From Psychromonas sp. MB-3u-54 (GTDB lineage Bacteria; Pseudomonadota; Gammaproteobacteria; Enterobacterales; Psychromonadaceae), in NCBI RefSeq assembly GCF_002836415.1, contig NZ_PJBP01000127.1, forward strand, positions 1-42,009: a stretch of DNA of 42,009 nt. The letters are read 5' to 3'. Each line of letters opens with the position of its first letter. The stretch's first letter is position 1. Both the position numbers and the translations under genes were made by a program. A model generated the notes under the pieces. That model saw only the letters and a list, made by a program, of their open reading frames with translations. It did not search any database and was not told the DNA's origin. Below, piece by piece: positions 35,894 through 42,009 of the stretch.

Positions 35894-36164
35894 TCTCAAG
35901 TTTCATCGGATCTATCATTGCGGCATAAAAACCTGATTTTCGATATGACTGAGCAGCCCAAATAATTACAATTTTCCCATTCTTTTTATTACCTTTTTGT
36001 CACTTTATTTCGCCCCTAAGCTGAAGGCGGCTTACAAATATATCGCTAATTTTTTCGACTAAAAAAATACAAGCGTTCAATATTCTTTAAATATAGCATG
36101 GACACACAGAGTCTATTTGCATAACATAGGAGCAACATATCAGCAACATTTGAAACTAAAAAAC

Positions 36165-37673
36165 ATGACCAATACACACACTATAATTGAAAAAGATGTA
36201 GATATACTGTTGGTTGGCTCGGGTATTATGAGCGCGACCTTAGGCATTTTATTAAAACAGTTAGACCCTAGTCTGAAAATAGCCATGATCGAGCGTTTAC
36301 CCGATGTAGCGACTGAAAGCAGTGACGGTTGGAATAATGCCGGGACAGGACACGCGGCTTACTGTGAACTCAATTATACACCGGAAATGAGTGATGGCAG
36401 CATTGATACCAGAAAAGCCTTTTTTATCAATACCGCTTTTGAAGAGTCGTTACAGTTTTGGTCTTATTTAGTTGATCAAAAAGTATTACCCCGTCCGACG
36501 CACTTTATTAATCAGGCACCCCATCATAGTTTTGTGAGTGGCGATAAAGACGTTGAGTTTTTGCGTAAACGTTATCAAACCTTAAGCGCGCACCCTCTAT
36601 TTTCTGCGATGCAATACAGTGAAGATCCTGACGTTTTGAAAAAATGGATGCCATTGGTTATGCAGGGCCGGGATCCGGAGACGAAGGTCGCGGGTACCAG
36701 AGTGCGTTATGGCTCCGATGTCAATTTCGGTGCGTTAACACGTGACATGCTGACCGGCCTGCAGGAAATGGGCGATTTTGAAATTCTGGTGCAGCACTGT
36801 GTTACTCACATTGATAAGCAAAAAGATAATCGCTGGAAAGTGAGGGCTAAAAATAAAACCGGAGGGGCTCATCGTTACTTTAATGCCCGATTTGTTTTTC
36901 TTGGTGCAGGAGGGGGCTCTTTACCGCTGCTGCAGGCCTCTGGTATTCCTGAGGGGCATGGTTATGGTGGTTTCCCTATCAGTGGGCAATGGTTGGTCTG
37001 TACTGTGCCTGAAGTGGTTGAAAAGCACCATGCCAAAGTGTATGGAAAATCACCCGTAGGTGCACCACCTATGTCAGTACCACATTTGGATACCCGTATA
37101 ATAGATGGCAAGAAGGCTTTGTTATTTGGTCCCTTTGCCGGATTTACAACCAAGTTTCTTAAAAAAGGCTCTTTCTGGGATTTGCCAGCTTCTGTCAATC
37201 CATTGAATCTATTCCCTATGTTATCCGTGGGATTACACGGTTTCGATTTACTTCGTTATCTTATTTCCGAAGTGTTACAAACGCACAAATCCAGAGTAAA
37301 AGCGTTACAACAATTTTATCCCGAGGCAAAAGCCGCAGATTGGTTTTTGTCCATTGCGGGTCAGCGTGTGCAGATAATTAAAAAAGGCACGGAGCGCGTG
37401 GGAAAATTAGAATTTGGAACGGAAGTTATTCACTCTGCAGATGGATCGCTGGTGGCTTTATTAGGCGCATCACCCGGTGCATCAACCGCAGTGAAAACGA
37501 TGTTGGACATTATTGAAGAGTGCTTTCCCGAGGAAATAAAAAGCAAAGCATGGCAAGAGCAGATGAAAAAAATGATTCCATCTTATGGGCAATCTCTGCT
37601 TAATAATACTGATTTGTTAGCCGAGGTGAGAAATCATACGCTGACAAGTCTAGAATTGGATATTTTGCCTTAG
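36165..37673 (+). CDS. mqo: Malate:quinone oxidoreductase Mqo
   Basis: The 502-residue FAD enzyme is a peripheral membrane protein that oxidises malate to oxaloacetate and passes electrons to quinone. The Rossmann motif DVDILLVGSGIMSATLG is at residues 11-27; AMIERLPDVATESSDGWNNAGTGHAAYCELNYTP, FVFLGAGGGSLPLLQASGIPE and a C-terminal LLGASPGASTAVKTML are highly conserved in Mqo, quoted here as landmarks in separate pieces of the chain. The first ATG that fits family N-termini is 36165. The only good Shine-Dalgarno (AGGAG, 36128-36132) lies 32 bases upstream of it, with no ATG at the proper distance, so the start is not certain. Confidence 0.95.
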   Translation: MTNTHTIIEKDVDILLVGSGIMSATLGILLKQLDPSLKIAMIERLPDVATESSDGWNNAGTGHAAYCELNYTPEMSDGSIDTRKAFFINTAFEESLQFWSYLVDQKVLPRPTHFINQAPHHSFVSGDKDVEFLRKRYQTLSAHPLFSAMQYSEDPDVLKKWMPLVMQGRDPETKVAGTRVRYGSDVNFGALTRDMLTGLQEMGDFEILVQHCVTHIDKQKDNRWKVRAKNKTGGAHRYFNARFVFLGAGGGSLPLLQASGIPEGHGYGGFPISGQWLVCTVPEVVEKHHAKVYGKSPVGAPPMSVPHLDTRIIDGKKALLFGPFAGFTTKFLKKGSFWDLPASVNPLNLFPMLSVGLHGFDLLRYLISEVLQTHKSRVKALQQFYPEAKAADWFLSIAGQRVQIIKKGTERVGKLEFGTEVIHSADGSLVALLGASPGASTAVKTMLDIIEECFPEEIKSKAWQEQMKKMIPSYGQSLLNNTDLLAEVRNHTLTSLELDILP

Positions 37674-37678
37674 GCCCC

Positions 37679-37873
37679 AAGCACATGAAAATGCAAAGTC
37701 AGCATTTTTCCTTAATGCCAAAATGATAAAATGATAAATGATGCGCTGCGCTGTTATAAAACGTAGATTTAGCATAACCAGATCATCATTTATCATCTTG
37801 CTGCTAGCTGTATTGACTGATTATATAAGCAGTGAAGGGATGTTTTTCAGTTCCTTTTTCATCCCATGTGCTT
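37679..37873. repeat. Probable inverted-repeat element after mqo
   Basis: AAGCACATG (37679-37687) is inverted at 37865-37873, each followed inward by a GAAAA-like stretch. Inside, ATGATAAATGATG (37731-37743) is inverted at 37794-37806. GCAAAGTCAGCA near the left and GATTTAG-ATAAC-AGATCATCA with TTTATC-TCTTGCTG on the right are shared with the 400-bp element at 41609-42008, so the two are related mosaics. Confidence 0.55.
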
Positions 37874-38119
37874 AGTAGATTCACTGAACATCATGCTAAC
37901 AATTATCTTTCGATTAATATTAACTTTTAGGGTGAAAGGTGTAATAGCACTTCGATTACCCATGCACACATAACTGATTGCTTTTTAGCATGCTATTTTG
38001 TATCAACAACGCAGTCGACGTAGCGCTTGACGTGCTCGCGGGGGGTGAATAAGATGGGATACCAAGGGTTAAACTAATAAGCAGCTTTAGCCATGTTTAA
38101 ATAACAGAAAGTGAAAGTG
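37874..38119. other. Gene-free interval before the membrane protein at 38120
   Basis: I see no gene or clear promoter. A locally GC-richer patch (about 38010-38046, with GTCGACG and a run of six G) differs from its surroundings and could be a remnant of something deleted. Confidence 0.3.
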
Positions 38120-38656
38120 ATGAAAAAAGATAAAGTTCTCTCTCCAATTAAACGGATGCAGCAAGATGTAAAAAACGGTGACAGTAAACACAAGGCATTT
38201 GCCCGATATCTGTCTGCTGGTGGACAGCCTGAGCCCGGATCAATGGCATTAGCGATGATTCCCGATAAAGCGGCCGTTAAGCAATACGGCTGGATGAATA
38301 TATTAATTTTGCTTATGTATTGGCTGCCTGTCGGTTCTTTATATGCGGTCGGTGCTTTTATGCAAGGAAACTTCTATTTAGGGCATCTGCTGGTGCCAAT
38401 GATAGTGACTTATTTTGTGTTAAAGAAAAGTGCAATCAGTTACTATTTTTTTATCTATCTGAGTGCAAAAGTCATCTACGAGGCTTTTAATTCAAGCTCC
38501 GATAATAACTTGTTTTTGTCATTAGTGACTGTCTATTGCACTGTATTGATTGTTTTCACTATTAAAACTAAATTAACATTATTTTCATACCAGAGTTTTT
38601 TTCAGCAGAAGAAAAAACCAGACGGCACCTTTGTTTTTACATCGGAACCGAAATAG
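38120..38656 (+). CDS. Unrecognised four-helix integral membrane protein
   Basis: I do not recognise this 178-residue protein. The first about 55 residues are soluble, basic and polar (IKRMQQDVKNGDSKHKAFARYLSAGGQPEPGS). Four hydrophobic segments follow at about residues 58-78, 82-100, 103-120 and 127-147. The short tail is basic. GTG at 38111 could extend it by three residues; neither start has a good Shine-Dalgarno. The reading frame is clean and the membrane pattern convincing, so it is probably real. Nothing in the neighbourhood suggests a function. Confidence 0.65.
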   Translation: MKKDKVLSPIKRMQQDVKNGDSKHKAFARYLSAGGQPEPGSMALAMIPDKAAVKQYGWMNILILLMYWLPVGSLYAVGAFMQGNFYLGHLLVPMIVTYFVLKKSAISYYFFIYLSAKVIYEAFNSSSDNNLFLSLVTVYCTVLIVFTIKTKLTLFSYQSFFQQKKKPDGTFVFTSEPK

Positions 38657-38710
38657 ATGCCCTCGCTTTATTAAGCAGAAAATGTTGTCGTTGATAAAGA
38701 GAGCCAAATC

Positions 38711-38753
38711 ACTTAAAGAGGAAGGCTTTGCCTCTTTAAGTAGCTTGGCTACT
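38711..38753. terminator. Two overlapping hairpins after the 38120-38656 gene
   Basis: ACTTAAAGAGG (38711-38721) pairs with CCTCTTTAAGT (38731-38741), and AGTAGC (38739-38744) pairs with GCTACT (38748-38753). The two share AGT and cannot both form fully. There is no T run, so termination is only one possibility. Confidence 0.35.
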
Positions 38754-38872
38754 TACCATCAAAATCATCCTCCTTCTAAAACAAAAAAATTTCACAAAGA
38801 AATTGTATTTATCCTTTTGTTCGGTAATTCTGGACTAGAATTATAGGTGGGTAATAGGAAAAGGAGAAAATT

Positions 38873-39049
38873 ATGCACTTTCACAATTCTGCCGGTCAGG
38901 TGATGAGGCTTGCTGATAATTTAACACTGAAAGAACTATACGATATGGGGATTGAGCTGACTATTTCAGAAAAAGTTGATCCTGAGCATGAACTCTGGTT
39001 GTCTGATGAAGAGGTAGATGCGCTTGACGCAGAAAAAAAAGATGCTTAA
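38873..39049 (+). CDS. Small acidic protein of 58 residues, function unknown
   Basis: The ORF starts MHFHNSAGQVMRLADNLTLK and ends in an acidic tail (DEEVDALDAEKKDA). AGGAG at 38862-38866 is spaced 6 bases from the ATG and a strong intrinsic terminator follows 16 bases after the stop, so it has every sign of an expressed small gene. The region ADNLTLKELYDMGIELTISEKV may fold as two short helices. I do not recognise a family, and no partner gene is obvious. Confidence 0.7.
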   Translation: MHFHNSAGQVMRLADNLTLKELYDMGIELTISEKVDPEHELWLSDEEVDALDAEKKDA

Positions 39050-39064
39050 TCTCTTGGTGCCGTT

Positions 39065-39097
39065 AAATCCTCCGCTTAATACCGGAGGATTTTTTTT
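39065..39097 (+). terminator. Intrinsic terminator after the 58-codon gene
   Basis: AAATCCTCCG (39065-39074) pairs with CGGAGGATTT (39083-39092), loop CTTAATAC, followed by more T. Confidence 0.92.
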
Positions 39098-39102
39098 GCT
39101 GC

Positions 39103-39142
39103 TTTAACCTTTAACCTTTAACCTTTAACCTTTAACCTTTAA
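39103..39142. repeat. TTTAACC heptamer tandem repeat (five units)
   Basis: Five perfect TTTAACC units begin at 39103 and a partial TTTAA unit ends the run. Such a short perfect array can change length by slippage. It lies directly after the terminator at 39065-39097, outside any gene. Confidence 0.9.
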
Positions 39143-39439
39143 TATTAATGAATGTCGATTCCTAGAGCCTTCTTGCTGCATTATTTACTTGCTGCATGAA
39201 TAATCAGCAGTGAAAATTTAGGCTGGAGATTGTTCCTCATTTGTACAGATACAGTGCATAATTGAGGTAACAATATTTATTATGAACGGGGGAGGGAATA
39301 ATATTTAGATCAGCAGGCAACTATTTGCAACGGCAAGCCGCTCGTGTATTATCGCGCTCATTACCCTGTTTTGGACATCGGTTCAAGCCTTTTTTAATAG
39401 CAAAGTAGCCATCATTCACTCAAACCATAAAGATAGAAT
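39143..39439. other. Gene-free 300-bp leader of msrC
   Basis: It holds an imperfect inverted repeat (TGCTGCATTATT near 39174 and AATAATCAGCA near 39198) and otherwise nothing I can name. No convincing promoter or Shine-Dalgarno was found; the bases before the msrC ATG (AAAGATAGAAT) give only a weak ribosome site. Confidence 0.3.
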
Positions 39440-39892
39440 ATGATATTTAAAGATTATAAATTATTAAGCCAACAAGCCGTTGCATTAATTGCTGACGAAA
39501 CGGATTTAACGGCAAATCTTGCCAATCTCAGCGCATTACTCAATATGAGCTTGGATAATATTAATTGGGTCGGATTTTACCTGTTAAGGGATAACCAATT
39601 AGTTTTAGGTCCTTTCCAAGGTCAGCCCGCCTGCATTCGTATCCCCTTAAATACAGGCGTGTGCGGTAAGGCGTTTTCTACCAATACGATTCAAAGAGTG
39701 GCCGATGTACAGCAATTTGCAGGGCATATTGCCTGTGATGCAAACAGCCAATCTGAAATCGTCTTACCTGTCAGTATACAGGGAGTACCCGCGCTGCTAT
39801 TAGATATAGATAGCCCGATTAAAAACAGGTTCACACAAAACGATCAGGACGGATTAGCCTACTTGGTTGAACAAATACAACTGCACCTGTGA
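39440..39892 (+). CDS. msrC: Free methionine-(R)-sulfoxide reductase MsrC (GAF domain)
   Basis: The 150-residue product is one GAF domain of the fRMsr type, which reduces free methionine-R-sulfoxide, not protein-bound. Its catalytic cysteines are Cys65 (QPACIRI), Cys75 (GVCGKA) and Cys99 (HIACDA); the spacing of 10 and 24 equals that of the E. coli enzyme (84, 94, 118). INWVGFYLL and SEIVLPV are further family motifs. It is about 15 residues shorter than the E. coli protein, mainly at the N-terminus. It probably protects against oxidative damage and is transcribed alone. Confidence 0.92.
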   Translation: MIFKDYKLLSQQAVALIADETDLTANLANLSALLNMSLDNINWVGFYLLRDNQLVLGPFQGQPACIRIPLNTGVCGKAFSTNTIQRVADVQQFAGHIACDANSQSEIVLPVSIQGVPALLLDIDSPIKNRFTQNDQDGLAYLVEQIQLHL

Positions 39893-40075
39893 TTTTGATC
39901 TTGCAGGCGAAGCAATAACACTTTTTTTTGTGTTATTGGCACAATAAACACACTGAAAGTGGATAAATAATGACGAGTTGCAATATAACTTAATCTTAAC
40001 TGGTGTTGTTGTTCCTCAGGTATAAAATGTCGCCCTGTTTGTTATTTTTTATTTATTGACGTGAGGTTTATTAAG

Positions 40076-40714
40076 TTGGATTCAAAAAATTGTGTTGTTA
40101 TTGCAATCGCAGGCGCTTCTGCATCGGGTAAAAGTTTAATCGCAAATACTATTTATCGCGAGTTGTGTGAAGAGATGGGAACCGATCAAATAGGCATTAT
40201 TTCCGAAGATTCCTATTATCGGGAACAAAGCCATCTTGAATTAGAGCAGCGCAAGTTGACTAATTATGATCATCCTAAGGCATTTGAGCATGAGTTATTG
40301 TGTTCTCATCTTAAAATGCTAAAAGATAACCATTCCGTTAATATTCCTGTTTACAGTTATACCGAGCATACCCGTACGCTGCAATCAGAGACAATGACCT
40401 CCAAAAAAGTGATCATTTTAGAAGGTATATTATTACTCACTAATGCAGCTTTACGGGAGCAGATAGATGTCAGTATTTTTATTGATACGCCCCTCGATAT
40501 CTGTCTTATGCGCCGTCTGGTTCGGGATATGGCCGAGCGAGAAAGAAGTATGGACTCTGTTTTATTACAATATACAAAAACAGTCCGTCCGATGTTTTTA
40601 CAGTTTATTGAACCCTCTAAACAACATGCTGATATTATTGTGCCTCGCGGCGGCAAAAACCGGATTGCAAAGGATCTTCTCAAAACCAGAATAAAGTACC
40701 TATTGGACAAATAA
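40076..40714 (+). CDS. udk: Uridine/cytidine kinase Udk
   Basis: The 212-residue enzyme phosphorylates uridine and cytidine in pyrimidine salvage. The P-loop GASASGKS is at residues 13-20, followed by [38 protein letters not shown] and [28 protein letters not shown], matching E. coli Udk (213 aa) throughout. I choose the TTG at 40076 because GAGG (40063-40066) is 9 bases upstream and the length then fits; a GTG at 40061 would add five residues but has no Shine-Dalgarno. A non-ATG start suggests modest expression. Confidence 0.94.
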   Translation: MDSKNCVVIAIAGASASGKSLIANTIYRELCEEMGTDQIGIISEDSYYREQSHLELEQRKLTNYDHPKAFEHELLCSHLKMLKDNHSVNIPVYSYTEHTRTLQSETMTSKKVIILEGILLLTNAALREQIDVSIFIDTPLDICLMRRLVRDMAERERSMDSVLLQYTKTVRPMFLQFIEPSKQHADIIVPRGGKNRIAKDLLKTRIKYLLDK

Positions 40715-40832
40715 ATACGCCATTATTTAAGGTCATATTTGCCCGGAGGGTTTAACCGACAGATTAAGTGCTTCGACCGGCATTATTTCTCCATTTTTGT
40801 ATTTTAACCAACCTTTTATCTAAGAGAACATA

Positions 40833-41537
40833 ATGTTATTAGAATCTTACTACACTAAATACGACAATATAATACGTATTACTGCTGAGCAGGCAAGCGA
40901 CTTCGCGAAACAGGAATGCCATGATTTTAACCCGCTTCATGATCCTGATAATAAGCGTTTCTGCGTACCGGGTGACCTTCTCTTTGCTTTGGCTTTATCT
41001 GAATACGGGGTCAGTGAGTCGATGAGCTTTACCTTTACTAACATGGTGGGTGCGAAGATGGGCATCCTTTTTCCGAAAGCGGACAGTGAGCATATTATTA
41101 TCACTAATGAGCTGGGGAAAAGTGTGTTAGAAATTAAAAAACAGGGCAATACCAGCCACGATCCCGTATTAATCGAATCTTTAATCAAAAACTATGTGGT
41201 TTTTTCAGGGCAAAATTTTCCCACTCTGTTGATGCCGCTTATGAAAAAGCATAATGTGATGTTCAATCCTGCTCGTCCGTTGGTTATGTACAACAGCATG
41301 AGCTTCGAGTTTGAATCTTTATCTCTGAATAATCCACTGCATGTGGAGTTATCAGATTCTTATTTTGAAGTAGAGACAAAGCGCGCCGATAATTTCCTAA
41401 ATTTTGATATTTTTGACGGGCAGAAAGTGATTGGCAAAGGCATCAAGAAGCTTATTGTTGCCGGTTTAAAACCCTATGATCATGAGCGTATTAGCGCTTT
41501 CTCACTGGCTTATGAAAGCAGACGTTCTGCATTTTAA
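40833..41537 (+). CDS. DUF3581 family protein, possible MaoC-like hot-dog fold
   Basis: The 234-residue protein looks like the DUF3581 family of Vibrio/Shewanella-type bacteria, with no known function. The N-terminal part, ITAEQASDFAKQECHDFNPLHDPDNKRFCVPGDLLFALAL, has an NPLHDP...VPGDLLFAL arrangement that recalls the catalytic Asp/His region of MaoC-like hot-dog hydratases (inference). The C-terminal half (LNNPLHVELSDSYFEVETKRADNFLNFDIF) resembles the second strand set of a double hot-dog. It has no signal peptide and is likely cytosolic. The bases AAGAGA before the ATG give an acceptable ribosome site. udk is upstream by about 118 bases. Confidence 0.75.
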   Translation: MLLESYYTKYDNIIRITAEQASDFAKQECHDFNPLHDPDNKRFCVPGDLLFALALSEYGVSESMSFTFTNMVGAKMGILFPKADSEHIIITNELGKSVLEIKKQGNTSHDPVLIESLIKNYVVFSGQNFPTLLMPLMKKHNVMFNPARPLVMYNSMSFEFESLSLNNPLHVELSDSYFEVETKRADNFLNFDIFDGQKVIGKGIKKLIVAGLKPYDHERISAFSLAYESRRSAF

Positions 41538-41568
41538 TAATATGCTGGCACTCGACTGTAGAGGTCAA

Positions 41569-41600
41569 GAAATTGTAATTAATTTTTTAATTACAATTTC
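41569..41600. terminator. AT-rich perfect hairpin after the DUF3581 gene
   Basis: GAAATTGTAATTAA (41569-41582) and TTAATTACAATTTC (41587-41600) form a perfect 14-bp stem with a TTTT loop, 32 bases after the stop codon. There is no T tract on either side, so it is a probable rather than certain terminator. Confidence 0.55.
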
Positions 41601-41608
41601 CCACTAGC

Positions 41609-42008
41609 TATACACATGTTACTTCAAGATGCTTTGTCAGGCGCAAGGTCTTCGATCAGAGCAAGACGCAACATGACCTTTCGAGCGATTAACTGCGTTA
41701 ATCCTCTAGCGGTAGATGTAAATGCAAGCATTTACATCTTAAATGGTTATTCCCTTTTCGATGGGTGCAACGAGCGCTAGTTTTCGAGCTTGCGCGCCGT
41801 AGGGCAAGGCGAACAACGACGATCTTCGTTGTTAGAAAGCGTCGATTTAGAATAACTAGATCATCAACCTTCTGCCTAGAATTTCATCATTTATCGTCTT
41901 GCTGATTCTTGCATCTTCAAATAATTTGGTTATGTACTTCAATTTTATGCCTCGCATCTCAGCACAATTTTTATTGCTGACTTTGCATCTTGAAGTATCA
42001 TGGGTATA
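41609..42008. mobile_element. 400-bp non-coding element with 24-bp inverted ends
   Basis: The left end TATACACATGTTACTTCAAG (then ATGC) is inverted at the right end, GCATCTTGAAGTATCATGGG then TATA. Inside are a perfect AGATGTAAATGC/GCATTTACATCT hairpin (41714-41739), AACAACGA/TCGTTGTT (41812-41833), and a nested second type of end TTGCATCTTCAAATAATTTG around 41906-41930. There is no ORF of note. The last 35 bases equal those of the 60-bp element at 25815-25874. The window ends one base later, so the true extent may be larger. Confidence 0.75.
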
Positions 42009-42009
42009 T

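Noticed and set aside
38631-38846. A 71-codon ORF overlapping the end of the 38120-38656 gene
   Set aside because: It overlaps a better gene, crosses two hairpins and lacks a Shine-Dalgarno.

Overview
The window looks like core chromosome of a marine, probably cold-adapted gammaproteobacterium of the Psychromonas/Alteromonadales type. This rests on moderately AT-rich DNA, E. coli-like proteins at high identity in canonical gene orders (tig-clpP-clpX-lon-hupB-ppiD, recC-recB-recD), a MetR next to an AlaA, a DUF3012 lipoprotein and a DUF3581 protein (both typical of Vibrio/Shewanella/Psychromonas relatives), and small palindromic repeat elements of a kind common in that group. The genus is an inference; no rRNA or other decisive marker is present.

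Layout. 1-1042: a small DUF3012 lipoprotein and an unrecognised single-pass membrane/coiled-coil protein. 1043-10434: recC, recB and recD without the ptrA that separates recC and recB in E. coli; the recC/recB junction carries an 86-bp tandem repeat that makes two tiny stop-start-linked ORFs. 10481-11750: a YbaK-type Cys-tRNA(Pro) deacylase and a MarC-family membrane protein. 12251-20726: the protein-quality block tig, clpP, clpX, lon (with a clear sigma-32-type promoter), hupB and ppiD. 20785-24686: a repeat-rich stretch around efpL, then tusE and a YccS-type membrane protein, all on the minus strand. 24932-27439: folD and an outer-membrane porin. 27630-30066: alaA and metR, divergent, with a MetR-type operator between them and a tandem duplication of the metR 3' end. 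30144-34022: moeA, aroG and an isolated cobQ. 34155-37673: pdxH (minus), epmC overlapping a YbgC-like thioesterase, and mqo. 38120-41537: an unrecognised membrane protein, a 58-codon ORF, msrC, udk and a DUF3581 gene. 41609 to the end: a 400-bp repeat element bounded by inverted repeats.

Functionally the window is housekeeping: double-strand-break repair (RecBCD), co-translational folding and ATP-dependent proteolysis (trigger factor, ClpXP, Lon), translation of difficult motifs (EfpL, the EF-P hydroxylase EpmC, YbaK editing), tRNA thiolation (TusE), and one-carbon, aromatic, pyridoxal-phosphate, molybdopterin and malate metabolism. I see no CRISPR array, prophage, restriction-modification, toxin-antitoxin or secondary-metabolite cluster.

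The most interesting signals are between genes: (1) two independent tandem duplications of gene 3' ends (recC and metR), both building a new mini-ORF that starts at or right after the parent stop codon and repeats the parent's C-terminal peptide; (2) two copies of one inverted-repeat element on either side of efpL; (3) a second inverted-repeat family present as a 60-bp minimal copy and a 400-bp full copy; (4) a 7/8-mer satellite between convergent cobQ and pdxH.
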